Notes under the pieces: generated by a model
What the model saw: the letters and a program-made list of their open reading frames with translations, nothing else
Database searches by the model: none
Told to the model about the DNA's origin: nothing
Program-made: the position numbers and the translations under genes
Assembly: GCF_000799715.1 (NCBI RefSeq)
Contig: NZ_JUHG01000004.1
Span: 21,476 to 85,475, forward strand
DNA from: Martinezella rhizogenes
Lineage (GTDB): Bacteria > Pseudomonadota > Alphaproteobacteria > Rhizobiales > Rhizobiaceae
Direction: 5' to 3'
DNA: 64,000 nucleotides
Shown here: in pieces, positions 32,361 to 40,562 of the stretch
How positions within the stretch are numbered: position 1 is the stretch's first letter
Layout of the letters: every line of letters starts with the position of its first letter

Positions 32361-32771
32361 TTGAAGGAATTCACGCTCGACGAACGTCTGGCGAATGACA
32401 GCGTTTCCGTTGTGATCATCGGACTTTGCGACGTGCGCCTGTCGAAGGACAGCCGCTGGCCGTGGCTGGTGCTAGTGCCCCGCCGGCCCGGCATATCGGA
32501 AATATTCGAGTTGACGCCGCTGGACCAGGTTCTCCTGACCTTCGAGACCAACAAGGTCGCGAGCGCCCTGAAAACCGTGACCGGAGCGACAAAAATCAAC
32601 GTCGGGGCTCTTGGAAATATCGTCCGACAGCTTCATGTTCATGTAATTGCACGGTTCGAAGGGGACGCGAACTGGCCCGGTCCGATCTGGGGCCACGGCA
32701 AGGCGGAACCCTATACGGACGAAGACATGAACAGCTTCATAGCCAAGTTGCGGGACACGCTTTCACAATGA
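32361..32771 (+). CDS. HIT-family nucleotide hydrolase/transferase-like protein
   Basis: A 136-residue histidine-triad superfamily protein of the kind common in alphaproteobacteria. The triad region reads QLHVHVIAR, so two of the usual H-x-H-x-H histidines are clear and the third position is Ala/Arg. Other features: LVLVPRRPGISEIFELTPLD and NVGALGNIVRQ. Substrate unknown; relatives act on dinucleotides or nucleotide conjugates. The start is TTG at 32361 with GGAGG 8 bases upstream. Its stop overlaps the nudC start by 4 bases (ATGA). Confidence 0.87.
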   Translation: MKEFTLDERLANDSVSVVIIGLCDVRLSKDSRWPWLVLVPRRPGISEIFELTPLDQVLLTFETNKVASALKTVTGATKINVGALGNIVRQLHVHVIARFEGDANWPGPIWGHGKAEPYTDEDMNSFIAKLRDTLSQ

Positions 32772-33727
32772 ACCATTCAATCTTCTCTTCGGACGCGCCT
32801 CACCCGGAAGCTAGCAGCCTCACGGCCTTTGCGGAAAACCAGCTCAACCGGGACGCCGAGCATCGTGACGAGGAAACGATCCAGAGCGCGCTGTCCAGGG
32901 AAGGCACGCATATTCTTGCTTTCGCCAGGGACAGGCTTGTTCTGAAGCATGACGGTCAGGTGCTCGATCCGCTGTTTGCGCGCTACGAGCTGCAGGAACT
33001 CGATCCGGATTGGGAGGCGGCCGTGCTGCTCGGTTATCGCAAGACCGGCGAGCCGCGGCTGGCCGTGCCGGTGCGCATCAATGCCGATGACCTCGCCAGC
33101 CATTACAAGCCCGCCGACATGCGCTCGCTCTGGCGCGATTTCCTGCTCGAGGGCGAAATCCTCGGTGAGGCGGCGCAGGGCATGAGCCTGCTGCGGTGGA
33201 ACAGCGACAATCGCTTTTGCGGCCGTTGCGGTTCGGTGATGGAAAGTCGCATTGGCGGCTACAAGCGGGTCTGCACCGCCTGCGAGCACATGATCTTCCC
33301 GCGCACCGATCCCGTTGTCATCATGCTGACGGTCGACGAGGAGAAAAATCTCTGCCTGCTCGGCCGCAGCCATCATTTCGCGCCGGGCATGTATTCCTGT
33401 CTCGCCGGTTTCGTCGAGCCGGGCGAAACCATCGAGAATGCCGTGCGCCGCGAGACGCATGAAGAATCGGGGATCCAGGTCGGCCGCGTGCGCTACCACG
33501 CCTCGCAGCCCTGGCCGATGCCGCATTCCCTGATGATCGGCTGTTATGCCGAGGCGAAGTCGACGGAGATCCATATCGACGCCACCGAGCTCGATGATTG
33601 CCGCTGGTTCACGCCGGAAGAGACGCTCGAAATGCTCGATCACGTCTCGGCTTCCGGCAACACTTCCCCGCCCAAGGGCGCCATCGCCCATCGCCTGATG
33701 CGCGACTGGGTGGAATGGAAACGATAG
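32768..33727 (+). CDS. nudC: NAD+ diphosphatase / RNA decapping hydrolase NudC
   Basis: Hydrolyses NAD(H) to AMP and NMN(H) and removes NAD caps from RNA. 319 residues: N-terminal NUDIX-like domain, zinc ribbon (FCGRCGSVME ... RVCTACEHM, four Cys), conserved FPRTDPVVIML, Nudix box GFVEPGETIENAVRRETHEE-SG and the NudC-specific SQPWPMPHSLM, which contacts the NAD amide. All expected residues are present. It is translationally coupled to the HIT gene upstream. Confidence 0.96.
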   Translation: MNHSIFSSDAPHPEASSLTAFAENQLNRDAEHRDEETIQSALSREGTHILAFARDRLVLKHDGQVLDPLFARYELQELDPDWEAAVLLGYRKTGEPRLAVPVRINADDLASHYKPADMRSLWRDFLLEGEILGEAAQGMSLLRWNSDNRFCGRCGSVMESRIGGYKRVCTACEHMIFPRTDPVVIMLTVDEEKNLCLLGRSHHFAPGMYSCLAGFVEPGETIENAVRRETHEESGIQVGRVRYHASQPWPMPHSLMIGCYAEAKSTEIHIDATELDDCRWFTPEETLEMLDHVSASGNTSPPKGAIAHRLMRDWVEWKR

Positions 33728-33740
33728 GTCTTCGTTCGCC

Positions 33741-34427
33741 ATGGCGCGCTCGGAACGCTTGCTGACCCTGCTGCAGACACTGAGGCGCTATCGTCGTCCG
33801 GTCAGCGGCGCGGTTCTGGCGAGTGAAACCGGCGTCAGCCTGCGCACGCTTTACCGCGATATCGCCAGCCTCCAGTCGCAGGGCGCGATGATCGAGGGCG
33901 AGCCGGGCATCGGCTATGTTCTGAAACCTGGCTTCATGCTGCCACCGATGATGTTTTCCCAGGATGAGATCGAGGCCTTGGTGCTCGGCTCCCGCTGGGT
34001 GGCGCGCGCCGCCGATGCGCGTCTGGCGGCAGCCGGCGCGGATGCGCTTGCCAAGATCGCCGCCGTGCTGCCCGACGACATGCGCGAGACCGTCGAGCAG
34101 GCGACGCTTGTCGTCGCCACCCGCCGCGCGCTGGAGGACAAGGCCGATCTCTCCCTCATGCGCAAGGCGATCCGCTCCGAACGCATCGTGCAGCTGACCT
34201 ATGGCGATGTGAACGGCGCCATTTCGACCCGACGCATCTGGCCCTTTGCACTCGGTTATTTCGACGAGGTCCGCATGGTCATGGGCTGGTGTGAGCTGCG
34301 CCAGGATTTTCGTCATTTCCGCGCCGATCGCATTGTCGACTTCGCGGTGCTGGAGACCCGCTACCCGCGACGCCGTATCGTCCTGGCGAAGGAATGGCAC
34401 AAACAGCAGGGCCTTGCCCATGATTGA
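33741..34427 (+). CDS. WYL-domain transcriptional regulator (YafY-like)
   Basis: 228 residues: N-terminal HTH_11 (RLLTLLQTLRRYRRPVSGAV, GVSLRTLYRDIASLQSQGA) and a C-terminal WYL domain (RSERIVQLTYGDVNG, RRIWPFALGYFDEVRMVMGW, DFRHFRADRIVDFAVLE). WYL regulators bind nucleotide-like ligands or ssDNA and control stress or defence genes in other bacteria, but no defence locus is near. It follows nudC by 13 bases and may be co-transcribed. The ribosome site is weak. Confidence 0.9.
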   Translation: MARSERLLTLLQTLRRYRRPVSGAVLASETGVSLRTLYRDIASLQSQGAMIEGEPGIGYVLKPGFMLPPMMFSQDEIEALVLGSRWVARAADARLAAAGADALAKIAAVLPDDMRETVEQATLVVATRRALEDKADLSLMRKAIRSERIVQLTYGDVNGAISTRRIWPFALGYFDEVRMVMGWCELRQDFRHFRADRIVDFAVLETRYPRRRIVLAKEWHKQQGLAHD

Positions 34428-34511
34428 TCCCTGAGCATCAGACTACTGCCAGAAACTGTCAGCATGAACGGTTATTGTCGGCATCATTCCACACAGGAAG
34501 GAGGACCGATC

Positions 34512-34742
34512 ATGGCAAGCATTGCTCACATCATTAGAGAGGACGCGCATCGTTCTGCAGGTGACGCCAATGATGCGTCTTTGGCGCAGGCCTGGCTGCA
34601 TCGTCTCGCCCAGGCTGCGCTTCATCGTTTCACGCGGCGACATCCACACCTGGATCTTGATGGAATGTCCGATTTCATGAAGCGCGATCTCGGCCTAGTC
34701 GACGAATGGATGCCGTATCGCGACGACAGTCGCCTGCGATAG
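34512..34742 (+). CDS. Small unknown protein, possibly DUF1127-derived
   Basis: 76 residues, MASIAHIIREDAHR..., with the end DFMKRDLGLVDEWMP that recalls the C-terminal DIGL motif of DUF1127 (YjiS-like) proteins, though the rest is not typical. AAGGAGG lies 7 bases before the ATG, a near-perfect ribosome site, so I regard it as expressed. It is Ala/His/Arg-rich in the middle. Function unknown. Confidence 0.65.
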   Translation: MASIAHIIREDAHRSAGDANDASLAQAWLHRLAQAALHRFTRRHPHLDLDGMSDFMKRDLGLVDEWMPYRDDSRLR

Positions 34743-34864
34743 GCGCGTCCTGAAAGCAACCCAGTCAACCCTTCGGCAAACGTCTTCCTCCGGCAGGTCC
34801 GTCATGACCTGTCGGCCGGAACCGATATTGCCGTCATATCCCCAACGCCAAGAGGAATATTCCA

Positions 34865-35233
34865 ATGACCAGCCCGAACCTCATCATCTTCTACGTCAAG
34901 GACCCGGCCGAGAGCATACCCTTTTATCGCGACCTGCTCGGCCGCGAACCGGCCTTCGCCGCGCCGAATTTCGTGGCCTTCCCGCTCGACAACGGTTTCA
35001 CGCTCGGCCTCTGGCGCCGCAGCAGCGTCGAACCGCAGCCGTCGGCCATCGGCAGCCGCGGCGAGCTCGCCTTCATGGTCGAGGGCGAAGGAGCGGTGGC
35101 GGAACATTACAAGGACTGGAAGGCGCGCGGCTTGCCGGTCGCCCAGGAACTGACGACGCTGGATTTCGGCCCGACCTTCGTCGTGCTGGATCCGGACGGT
35201 CATCGTCTCCGGGTCTGTGAGCCGGATAAGTAA
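34865..35233 (+). CDS. VOC-family (glyoxalase/bleomycin-resistance fold) protein
   Basis: A 122-residue single VOC module pair: NLIIFYVKDPAESIPFYRDL and GPTFVVLDPDGHRLRVCEPD. The late Asp-Pro-Asp-Gly-His and Glu are typical metal-site positions, but a first-strand His is lacking, so it may bind rather than convert its ligand. Substrate unknown. AAGAGGAATATT lies before the ATG at 34865. Confidence 0.85.
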   Translation: MTSPNLIIFYVKDPAESIPFYRDLLGREPAFAAPNFVAFPLDNGFTLGLWRRSSVEPQPSAIGSRGELAFMVEGEGAVAEHYKDWKARGLPVAQELTTLDFGPTFVVLDPDGHRLRVCEPDK

Positions 35234-35255
35234 GTTGCAGGTTATGAGGCTTTGC

Positions 35256-35404
35256 CCCTCACCCTAGCCCTCTCCCCGTTTTTGACGGGGAGAGGGGACG
35301 ACCTCTGTATCCGTCTAGGCAGTTGGCTGGATGGAAGGTCGTAGGTGCGTCTATCTCCTTCTCCCCGCGAGCGGGGAGAAGGTGGCCGACAGGCCGGATG
35401 AGGG
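35256..35404. repeat. RIME-like intergenic mosaic element
   Basis: Two hairpin modules: CTCTCCCCG-TTTTTGA-CGGGGAGAG (near 35270-35295) and CTTCTCCCCGC-GAG-CGGGGAGAAG (near 35361-35385), bounded by CCCCTCACCCTAGCC on the left and GGCCGGATGAGGGG on the right. This matches my recollection of the Rhizobium-specific intergenic mosaic element (RIME). It fills the gap between the VOC gene and pheA and can end transcription from both sides. Confidence 0.8.
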
Positions 35405-35425
35405 GCTTCCCAGCAACTATGAAGC

Positions 35426-36280
35426 CTAAAGCTGCCCCCGCATCGGGTGGCCCTTGTAGACACCCAGAATCCTGACCTTCTCAGAGAAGAACCGCAATTC
35501 CTCCAGCGCGCGTTGCACATTCGCATCGGTCGGATGACCCTCGATGTCGGCGTAGAACTGCGTCGCTACAAAACGGCCGCCGAGTTGGTAGCTCTCGAGC
35601 TTCGTCATGTTGATACCGTTGGTGGCGAAGCCGCCGAGCGCCTTGTAGAGCGCTGCCGGAATGTTGCGGACGTTGAAGACAAAGGTGGTGACGATCTTTT
35701 CTTCCGGTGAGCTCCGCTCCGCCCATTTCTCCTCGCGCGACAATATGACGAAGCGCGTCACGTTGTCCTCGGTATCCTCGACATTCTCGGCGATGATATC
35801 CAGCTTGTAGAGGTTGGCGGCGAGCCGTGGTGCAAGGGCTGCCATCGTACGGTCGCCGGTTTCCTGCACCAGCTTGGCGGCACCCGCCGTATCGCCAGCG
35901 ACGACTGGTTTCCAGCCATTGGCGCGCACGATCTTGCGGCACTGGCCGAGCGCGTGGATATGGCTGTGTACGGTGCGGATCTCTTCCTTCTTCACACCCG
36001 GCAGCACCATCAGCTGGAAGCGGATCGGCATGAAATATTCGCCGACGATATGCAGCTGCGATTCGGGTAGCATGTGGTGGATATCCGCGACGCGGCCGGC
36101 GATCGTGTTTTCGATCGGGATCATGCCGAGATCGGCCTCGCCATTGTCGACGGCGGCGAAGGCGTCCTCGAAGGTCTGGCAGGGCAGCGGCTCCATCGTC
36201 GGGAACATGTCGCGGCAGGCCATATCGGAATTGGCGCCGTAGTCGCCCTGGAAGGAGATCTTGTTGGTCTTGGTGGTCAT
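35426..36280 (-). CDS. pheA: Prephenate dehydratase
   Basis: Converts prephenate to phenylpyruvate in phenylalanine synthesis. 284 residues: a monofunctional dehydratase (no chorismate mutase part) with FQGDYGANSDMACRDMFP at the start, GMIPIENTIAGRVADIHHML, the catalytic Thr-Arg-Phe in NVTRFVILSRE, then a C-terminal ACT domain (TFVFNVRNIPAALYKALGGF, LESYQLGGRFVATQFYADIE) for phenylalanine feedback. The common ESRP motif reads ESYQ, as in other rhizobial forms I recall. It follows kdsB by 27 bases on the same strand. Confidence 0.95.
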   Translation of the reverse strand: MTTKTNKISFQGDYGANSDMACRDMFPTMEPLPCQTFEDAFAAVDNGEADLGMIPIENTIAGRVADIHHMLPESQLHIVGEYFMPIRFQLMVLPGVKKEEIRTVHSHIHALGQCRKIVRANGWKPVVAGDTAGAAKLVQETGDRTMAALAPRLAANLYKLDIIAENVEDTEDNVTRFVILSREEKWAERSSPEEKIVTTFVFNVRNIPAALYKALGGFATNGINMTKLESYQLGGRFVATQFYADIEGHPTDANVQRALEELRFFSEKVRILGVYKGHPMRGQL

Positions 36281-36307
36281 GGGACTGCCTTTAGGGGAGA
36301 GATTCCG

Positions 36308-37063
36308 TCAGCGAGAGGCGCCGGAAAGGATGCGTCGGGCCTTTTCGAGGTCGGCGGGAGTATCGACACCGAGCGGGATCGTGTCAACGATCTCGACATC
36401 GATGCGCATGCCGGCTTCCAGCGCCCGCAATTGCTCCAGCGATTCGCGCAGTTCGAGCGGCGACGGGCCGAGGCTGACGAATTTCTCCAGTGCTGCGCGA
36501 CGATAGGTGTAGAGGCCGATGTGATGATAGAGCGGCCCCTTGCCGTAAGGAGCGGTGGTGCGCGTAAAATAGAGCGCGCGCAGGCGGCTTTCCGACAGCG
36601 CTGAGCCGACGACCTTGACGACGCTCGGCAGGGTTTTTTCTTCCTCATCCTTGATCTCGACGGTCAGCGTTCCGATGTCGACGGCCGGATTGTCGAGTGG
36701 GCGCAATGCCGCGTGAATGGTCTGGGGATCGATGGTTGGCAGGTCGCCTTGAACGTTGACGATGATCTCGACGCGTCCATCGGGATCGACGGCCCGCAAT
36801 GCCTCATGAATACGATCGGAGCCGGACTGATGGTCCTGGCGCGTCATCACCACCTCGAAACCGGCATTGGCGACGGCGGCATAGGTATCGTCATGATCGA
36901 CGGCGACGACGATGCGACCGATCGCCGCCTCGCGCGCTCGCTTGGCAACCTGTACGATCATGGGCAGGCCGCAAATATCGGCGAGCGGTTTGCCCGGCAG
37001 GCGTGTGGAGGCCATCCGGGCAGGAATGAGCACCAGCGTCTTGTCTAAGTTGGAATCTGTCAT
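36308..37063 (-). CDS. kdsB: 3-deoxy-manno-octulosonate cytidylyltransferase (CMP-KDO synthetase)
   Basis: Activates KDO with CTP for lipopolysaccharide inner-core synthesis. 251 residues: [20 protein letters not shown] at the start, [42 protein letters not shown] and [20 protein letters not shown], all family hallmarks. The ATG at 37063 (MTDSNLDKT) has GAAGG 9 bases upstream; the open frame extends 15 codons further. It forms an operon with pheA and is divergent from the cytochrome gene. Confidence 0.96.
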   Translation of the reverse strand: MTDSNLDKTLVLIPARMASTRLPGKPLADICGLPMIVQVAKRAREAAIGRIVVAVDHDDTYAAVANAGFEVVMTRQDHQSGSDRIHEALRAVDPDGRVEIIVNVQGDLPTIDPQTIHAALRPLDNPAVDIGTLTVEIKDEEEKTLPSVVKVVGSALSESRLRALYFTRTTAPYGKGPLYHHIGLYTYRRAALEKFVSLGPSPLELRESLEQLRALEAGMRIDVEIVDTIPLGVDTPADLEKARRILSGASR

Positions 37064-37214
37064 CGTTGGGCCTTCTATTCCCGCCGTAAAAGTGTCAAAA
37101 CGTCTCATGGTGGAGACCGTTTACAGAGTTGCAAGAAACAGCCAAAAGACATAGGTTTCGCGCGAATTCAAGATGGGCCGGCAGTCACTGCCGGAGGCGA
37201 GGGGAGCATAGCAG

Positions 37215-37802
37215 ATGAATTCATCCTACGTGAACATGGGTGTCGGGGCACTTCTAGCAACACTTTTCGTGCTGAAGTCCGTGTCGCTTGCGTCAGGATA
37301 TATTTTCCATTCCGAGGTGCCGGAAAAGCCCGGCTTTGAAATTGTTGCCGCCGAGGAGCCGGCCGGCGATGCCGGCGGCAAGGCCGCCGCCGTGCAGGAA
37401 ACGCCGATCGCGCAGTTGCTGCAGACGGCCGATGCCAAGGTCGGCGAAACGATCTTCAAGAAGTGTCAGGCCTGTCATTCCGGGGAGAAGGGCGGGCCAA
37501 ACAAGGTTGGTCCCGATCTCTGGGGCATTATCGACCGTCCGGTCGCCGAACATGAGGGCTTTGCCTATTCCGCCGCCATCAAGACGTTTTCCAAGGACGG
37601 CGCGGAGAAGTGGACCTACGATCATCTTTATCACTTCGTAGCCGCACCGAAAAAGTTCATTCCCGGAACGGCGATGGGCTTTGCCGGCCTGCCGAAGGAA
37701 AAGGACCGCGCCGACCTGATCGCTTATCTGCGCACACTGGCCGATACGCCGGTGCCGTTGCCGGATCCGAACGCAGCGCCGGCACCTGCCGCGACGAACT
37801 AG
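37215..37802 (+). CDS. cycM: Membrane-anchored cytochrome c (CycM type)
   Basis: Electron carrier between the bc1 complex and the aa3 oxidase in rhizobia. 195 residues: an uncleaved N-terminal anchor (residues about 7-30), an Ala/Pro/Glu-rich linker, then a class I cytochrome c domain with heme motif CQACH at residues 84-88, [20 protein letters not shown], and the Met ligand in PGTAMGFAG. The C-terminus is Pro/Ala-rich. An anchor plus class I domain is the layout of Bradyrhizobium CycM. ATG at 37215 preceded by GAGGGGAG. Confidence 0.92.
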   Translation: MNSSYVNMGVGALLATLFVLKSVSLASGYIFHSEVPEKPGFEIVAAEEPAGDAGGKAAAVQETPIAQLLQTADAKVGETIFKKCQACHSGEKGGPNKVGPDLWGIIDRPVAEHEGFAYSAAIKTFSKDGAEKWTYDHLYHFVAAPKKFIPGTAMGFAGLPKEKDRADLIAYLRTLADTPVPLPDPNAAPAPAATN

Positions 37803-37803
37803 A

Positions 37804-37847
37804 GCAATTCCAGGAAAAGTGCGCAGCGGTTTTCCGTCCGGAATTGC
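37804..37847. repeat. Rhizobial-type intergenic palindrome
   Basis: 8-bp arms GCAATTCC / GGAATTGC flank a partly symmetric centre GGAAAAGTGCGCAGCGGTTT. It begins directly after the cycM stop. The centre resembles that of the element at 17893-17935. Confidence 0.6.
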
Positions 37848-37886
37848 GTAGGAACAACAAGACAGCCCGTATCGAACGAATCATTT

Positions 37887-37919
37887 CCAAAAGCCCGGTC
37901 GTTTCGGCCGGGCTTTTGG
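37887..37919. terminator. Bidirectional terminator between cycM and the patatin gene
   Basis: A 12-bp perfect stem CCAAAAGCCCGG / CCGGGCTTTTGG with a 9-base loop between convergent genes. The A4/T4 segments lie inside the stem. Confidence 0.75.
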
Positions 37920-37935
37920 CCGTTTCGGTGACTCT

Positions 37936-39096
37936 TCAGGCCGAATGCCGACGCGACCGCGTTCTCTGGTCGAGGTCATAGACCTTGAGCCCGTCCTCGG
38001 CGCTCGGCGGCACGCGCCAGTCCTCCGCCAGCAGCGCCTTGCGCGCGTCGCGCAGGCCCGCCTCCCAATGCTCGTGCATCGACAGCGCCGAAAACTCGTA
38101 GTCCTTCGAATGCGAGCGGAACTGCTTGTTGCGGTAGATCAGATGGATGATGGTGACGCCGTAGTCCGAGCATTGCGCCTTCAGCTTCTGGATCGCCGGG
38201 TCGGCCTTGGCTTCGTCCGGCAGGCGCGCGTAAAGCTCCGAAATGGTGCGACGCAGGCGGTGGCGCTCGAGAAACAGGTCGGTGTTGAGCCGGGTGCGGC
38301 TCGAATAGGTGATGTCCTTGCGCCGCTCCTCGACTTCTTCGAGATCCTGCGGCTGCGGGCCGATGGCGCTGAAGAGGTCGACCTGGAAGACCACGGTATC
38401 GATGTCGGCGCCGTTTCGCAGCACGTAGGTCAGCGGCGTGTTCGAGACCAGGCCGCCGTCCCAGTAATAGTCGTTGCCGATCTTGATGGCCGGAAAGCCA
38501 GGCGGCAACGCACCGCTCGCCATGACGTGCTCGGGTTTGATCTGGACTTCCCGGTTGTCGAAGAAGGCGAAATTGCCAGTGCGGACGTTAACGGCGCCGA
38601 GGCTGAGCCGCACCGGACCGTGGTTGATGCGGTCAAAATCGACATGGTCGAGCAGCGTCTGGCGCAACTGCTCAGTGTCGTAGATGCTGGTCGCGCCCGC
38701 CGAACCGCGCGCCTGGAACCAGGACGGGATCTGCCAGGGTGAAAAAAAGCCGGGCACGCCGAAGGTCGAAACCCACCAGCTGCTGACCGTCCGGTAGAAT
38801 GGATTGGTCTCGCGCCGCTTCTCCATCAGGAGATCGACCGGCATCTGGACGCTGACCCTGTTCCAGAAGGAGCGCAGCTTCTCCAGCCGCTCGCCCGGCA
38901 CATTGCCCGCCATGATCGCGGCATTGATGGCGCCGATCGAGATGCCGGCGATCCAGTCCGGCTCGATATTCTGTTCCCTCAGCGCCTCGAAAGCGCCGGC
39001 CTGATAGGAGCCGAGCGCCCCGCCGCCCTGCAGCACGAAGACCTTCTGCGCATAGGCCGAAGCCGGATTGGTGATAAGTGGCGCTGCAATATTCAT
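37936..39096 (-). CDS. Patatin-like phospholipase with DUF3734 C-terminus
   Basis: 386 residues. Patatin domain with oxyanion GGGALG (residues 24-29), nucleophile Ser53 in GISIG and catalytic Asp213 in DGG. The Ser-Asp dyad is complete. The C-terminal part (DITYSSRTRLNTDLFLERHR, IHLIYRNKQFRSHSKDYEFS) is the DUF3734 domain found with cytoplasmic bacterial patatins. It probably hydrolyses phospholipids or lysolipids, or storage polymers; no signal peptide is seen. ATG at 39096. Monocistronic. Confidence 0.92.
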   Translation of the reverse strand: MNIAAPLITNPASAYAQKVFVLQGGGALGSYQAGAFEALREQNIEPDWIAGISIGAINAAIMAGNVPGERLEKLRSFWNRVSVQMPVDLLMEKRRETNPFYRTVSSWWVSTFGVPGFFSPWQIPSWFQARGSAGATSIYDTEQLRQTLLDHVDFDRINHGPVRLSLGAVNVRTGNFAFFDNREVQIKPEHVMASGALPPGFPAIKIGNDYYWDGGLVSNTPLTYVLRNGADIDTVVFQVDLFSAIGPQPQDLEEVEERRKDITYSSRTRLNTDLFLERHRLRRTISELYARLPDEAKADPAIQKLKAQCSDYGVTIIHLIYRNKQFRSHSKDYEFSALSMHEHWEAGLRDARKALLAEDWRVPPSAEDGLKVYDLDQRTRSRRHSA

Positions 39097-39218
39097 GGTT
39101 CCATCCTTTGCTGCGCTCCATCCTTAGCGGCGGCGATGCGCAAATATATGACCATTTTCCTGCCTGCTTCTCCGAAGGCGGAGATATATCGTCGCAGCAT
39201 GCAAGCTCGTTGCATGCC

Positions 39219-40163
39219 CTAGCCGAGCAAATAGGCCCAAAGTGACACCGAGAATGCGCCGAGCGCTGTCGTCAGCGTGATCGTCGATGCGGCGAGACTG
39301 TGGCCGACGCCGAAGCGATTGGCAATCAGCCAGGCGTTCACGCCCGTCGGGACCGCGGCCGTGAGTACGAGTGCGGCGCGCCATTCCGGGCTGAGGCCGA
39401 GAAGATAGCTTGCCGCAAGCACGCAGGCCGGCAAGAGCACGAGCTTGAAGGTTGCGGTGACGCTGGCAATGCCGAGATTGCCGGAAACCCCGTATTGCTG
39501 GAGCGCCATGCCGAGCGAAATCAAGGCCGCCGGGCCGGCGATATTGGCGATGTTGTCGACCACGGTGCCAAGCGTTGACGGCAAGGGAATGCCGATGAGG
39601 TGCACGACAAGCCCGCCGAGAAGCCCGATGACCAGCGGATTGCGGATGAGGTTTTTGCCGACCTGTTGCAGGAGTTCGAGCGTGCCGCGGCCGGCGCCGC
39701 CGTTTTCCCTGCGTTCAGCCTGCTCCATCAGCAGCGTGCCGGCGATCATCATGGTCGGCAGATGCACGGCAATCAGGATCGACATCGCCATGATGCCGTC
39801 AGGCCCCACCGTGCGTCCCACCAGCGGCAGGCCGATGAAAATCGTATTGGCGAAGGCGGAGGACACGCCGGCGAGCACTCCGATGCGCGCATCCCGCCCG
39901 AACAGCCGCGTCGCCACCAGATGGCCCGCCGTCCACGTCACCGCAACACCGGCGAAATAGGCGGCCCACAGCCGGAACGGCGAGGCGCCACGAAAATCTG
40001 CTTCCGCAATGGTCTGAAACAGCAAAAGCGGCACGGCGATCTTGAAGACGAATTCACTCATCGCCTCTCCGACGCTGGCCGTCAGCACACCGGTGCGCAC
40101 GATCACCCAGCCGACAAGGATCAGCAGGAAGACCGGGAGAACATCGGAAAAGATTTCGGACAT
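39219..40163 (-). CDS. AEC-family transporter (auxin efflux carrier fold)
   Basis: A 314-residue inner-membrane protein with about ten helices and the inverted-repeat layout of the AEC family (Mem_trans). Typical elements: FSDVLPVFLLILVGWVIVRT, VSSAFANTIFIGLPLVGRTV, the hydrophilic loop EQAERRENGGAGRG in the middle, AALISLGMALQQYGV and LTAAVPTGVNAWLIANRFGV. Bacterial members carry malonate, malate or similar anions; the substrate here is not known. The ATG at 40163 (MSEIFSDVLP) marks the first helix. Confidence 0.9.
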   Translation of the reverse strand: MSEIFSDVLPVFLLILVGWVIVRTGVLTASVGEAMSEFVFKIAVPLLLFQTIAEADFRGASPFRLWAAYFAGVAVTWTAGHLVATRLFGRDARIGVLAGVSSAFANTIFIGLPLVGRTVGPDGIMAMSILIAVHLPTMMIAGTLLMEQAERRENGGAGRGTLELLQQVGKNLIRNPLVIGLLGGLVVHLIGIPLPSTLGTVVDNIANIAGPAALISLGMALQQYGVSGNLGIASVTATFKLVLLPACVLAASYLLGLSPEWRAALVLTAAVPTGVNAWLIANRFGVGHSLAASTITLTTALGAFSVSLWAYLLG

Positions 40164-40251
40164 GCTGGGCGAGGGGAATGAATCTGGAGAGTTGATCCCA
40201 GAGTTGTAACAGCTTGCCGCATCGTGAAAAGCCGAAAAGCGGGCGGAAACA

Positions 40252-40430
40252 AAAAAAGCGGGCCAAGCCCGCTTTTCAGCGTCCGGTTCCCGCCGGAGTC
40301 CTCCCGGTGCACAAGCCGCCAGTTCATCCGTGGTCGGCGCGCGTACCGGTGAGGCGGAAGGTATCATACCTTCCCAGACTGGCCTTGGATGCCTTGAGAA
40401 CGTCCCATGCCAGCCGCTTGATAAGCATTT
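40252..40430 (-). ncRNA. Candidate structured small RNA
   Basis: The gap between the divergent AEC and kinase genes holds a strong minus-strand terminator, AAAAGCGGGC / GCCCGCTTTT with loop CAA followed by T7 (40252-40277), although no minus-strand gene ends there. Upstream are a perfect hairpin GGAAGGTAT-C-ATACCTTCC (40357-40375) and GC-rich segments that can pair, and an AT-rich possible promoter near 40430-40460. No plausible protein is encoded. This looks like an independent small RNA of about 150-180 bases. The 5' end is a guess. Confidence 0.45.
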
Positions 40431-40562
40431 ACAGATAGAAAGTGACAGACAAATGACTGAACAGGATTTAGTTGCCTAGCGGAAAGCGGATTCTTCTTCC
40501 AAACTTCCAAAAAACCGATAATACCGATTAACGGCTATCACCAATACCGGGGCTCCCTTTTG

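Noticed and set aside
33741..34427. WYL regulator as sign of a defence island
   Set aside because: WYL proteins can regulate phage defence, but the neighbours are nudC, a tiny gene and a VOC protein, with no defence genes.
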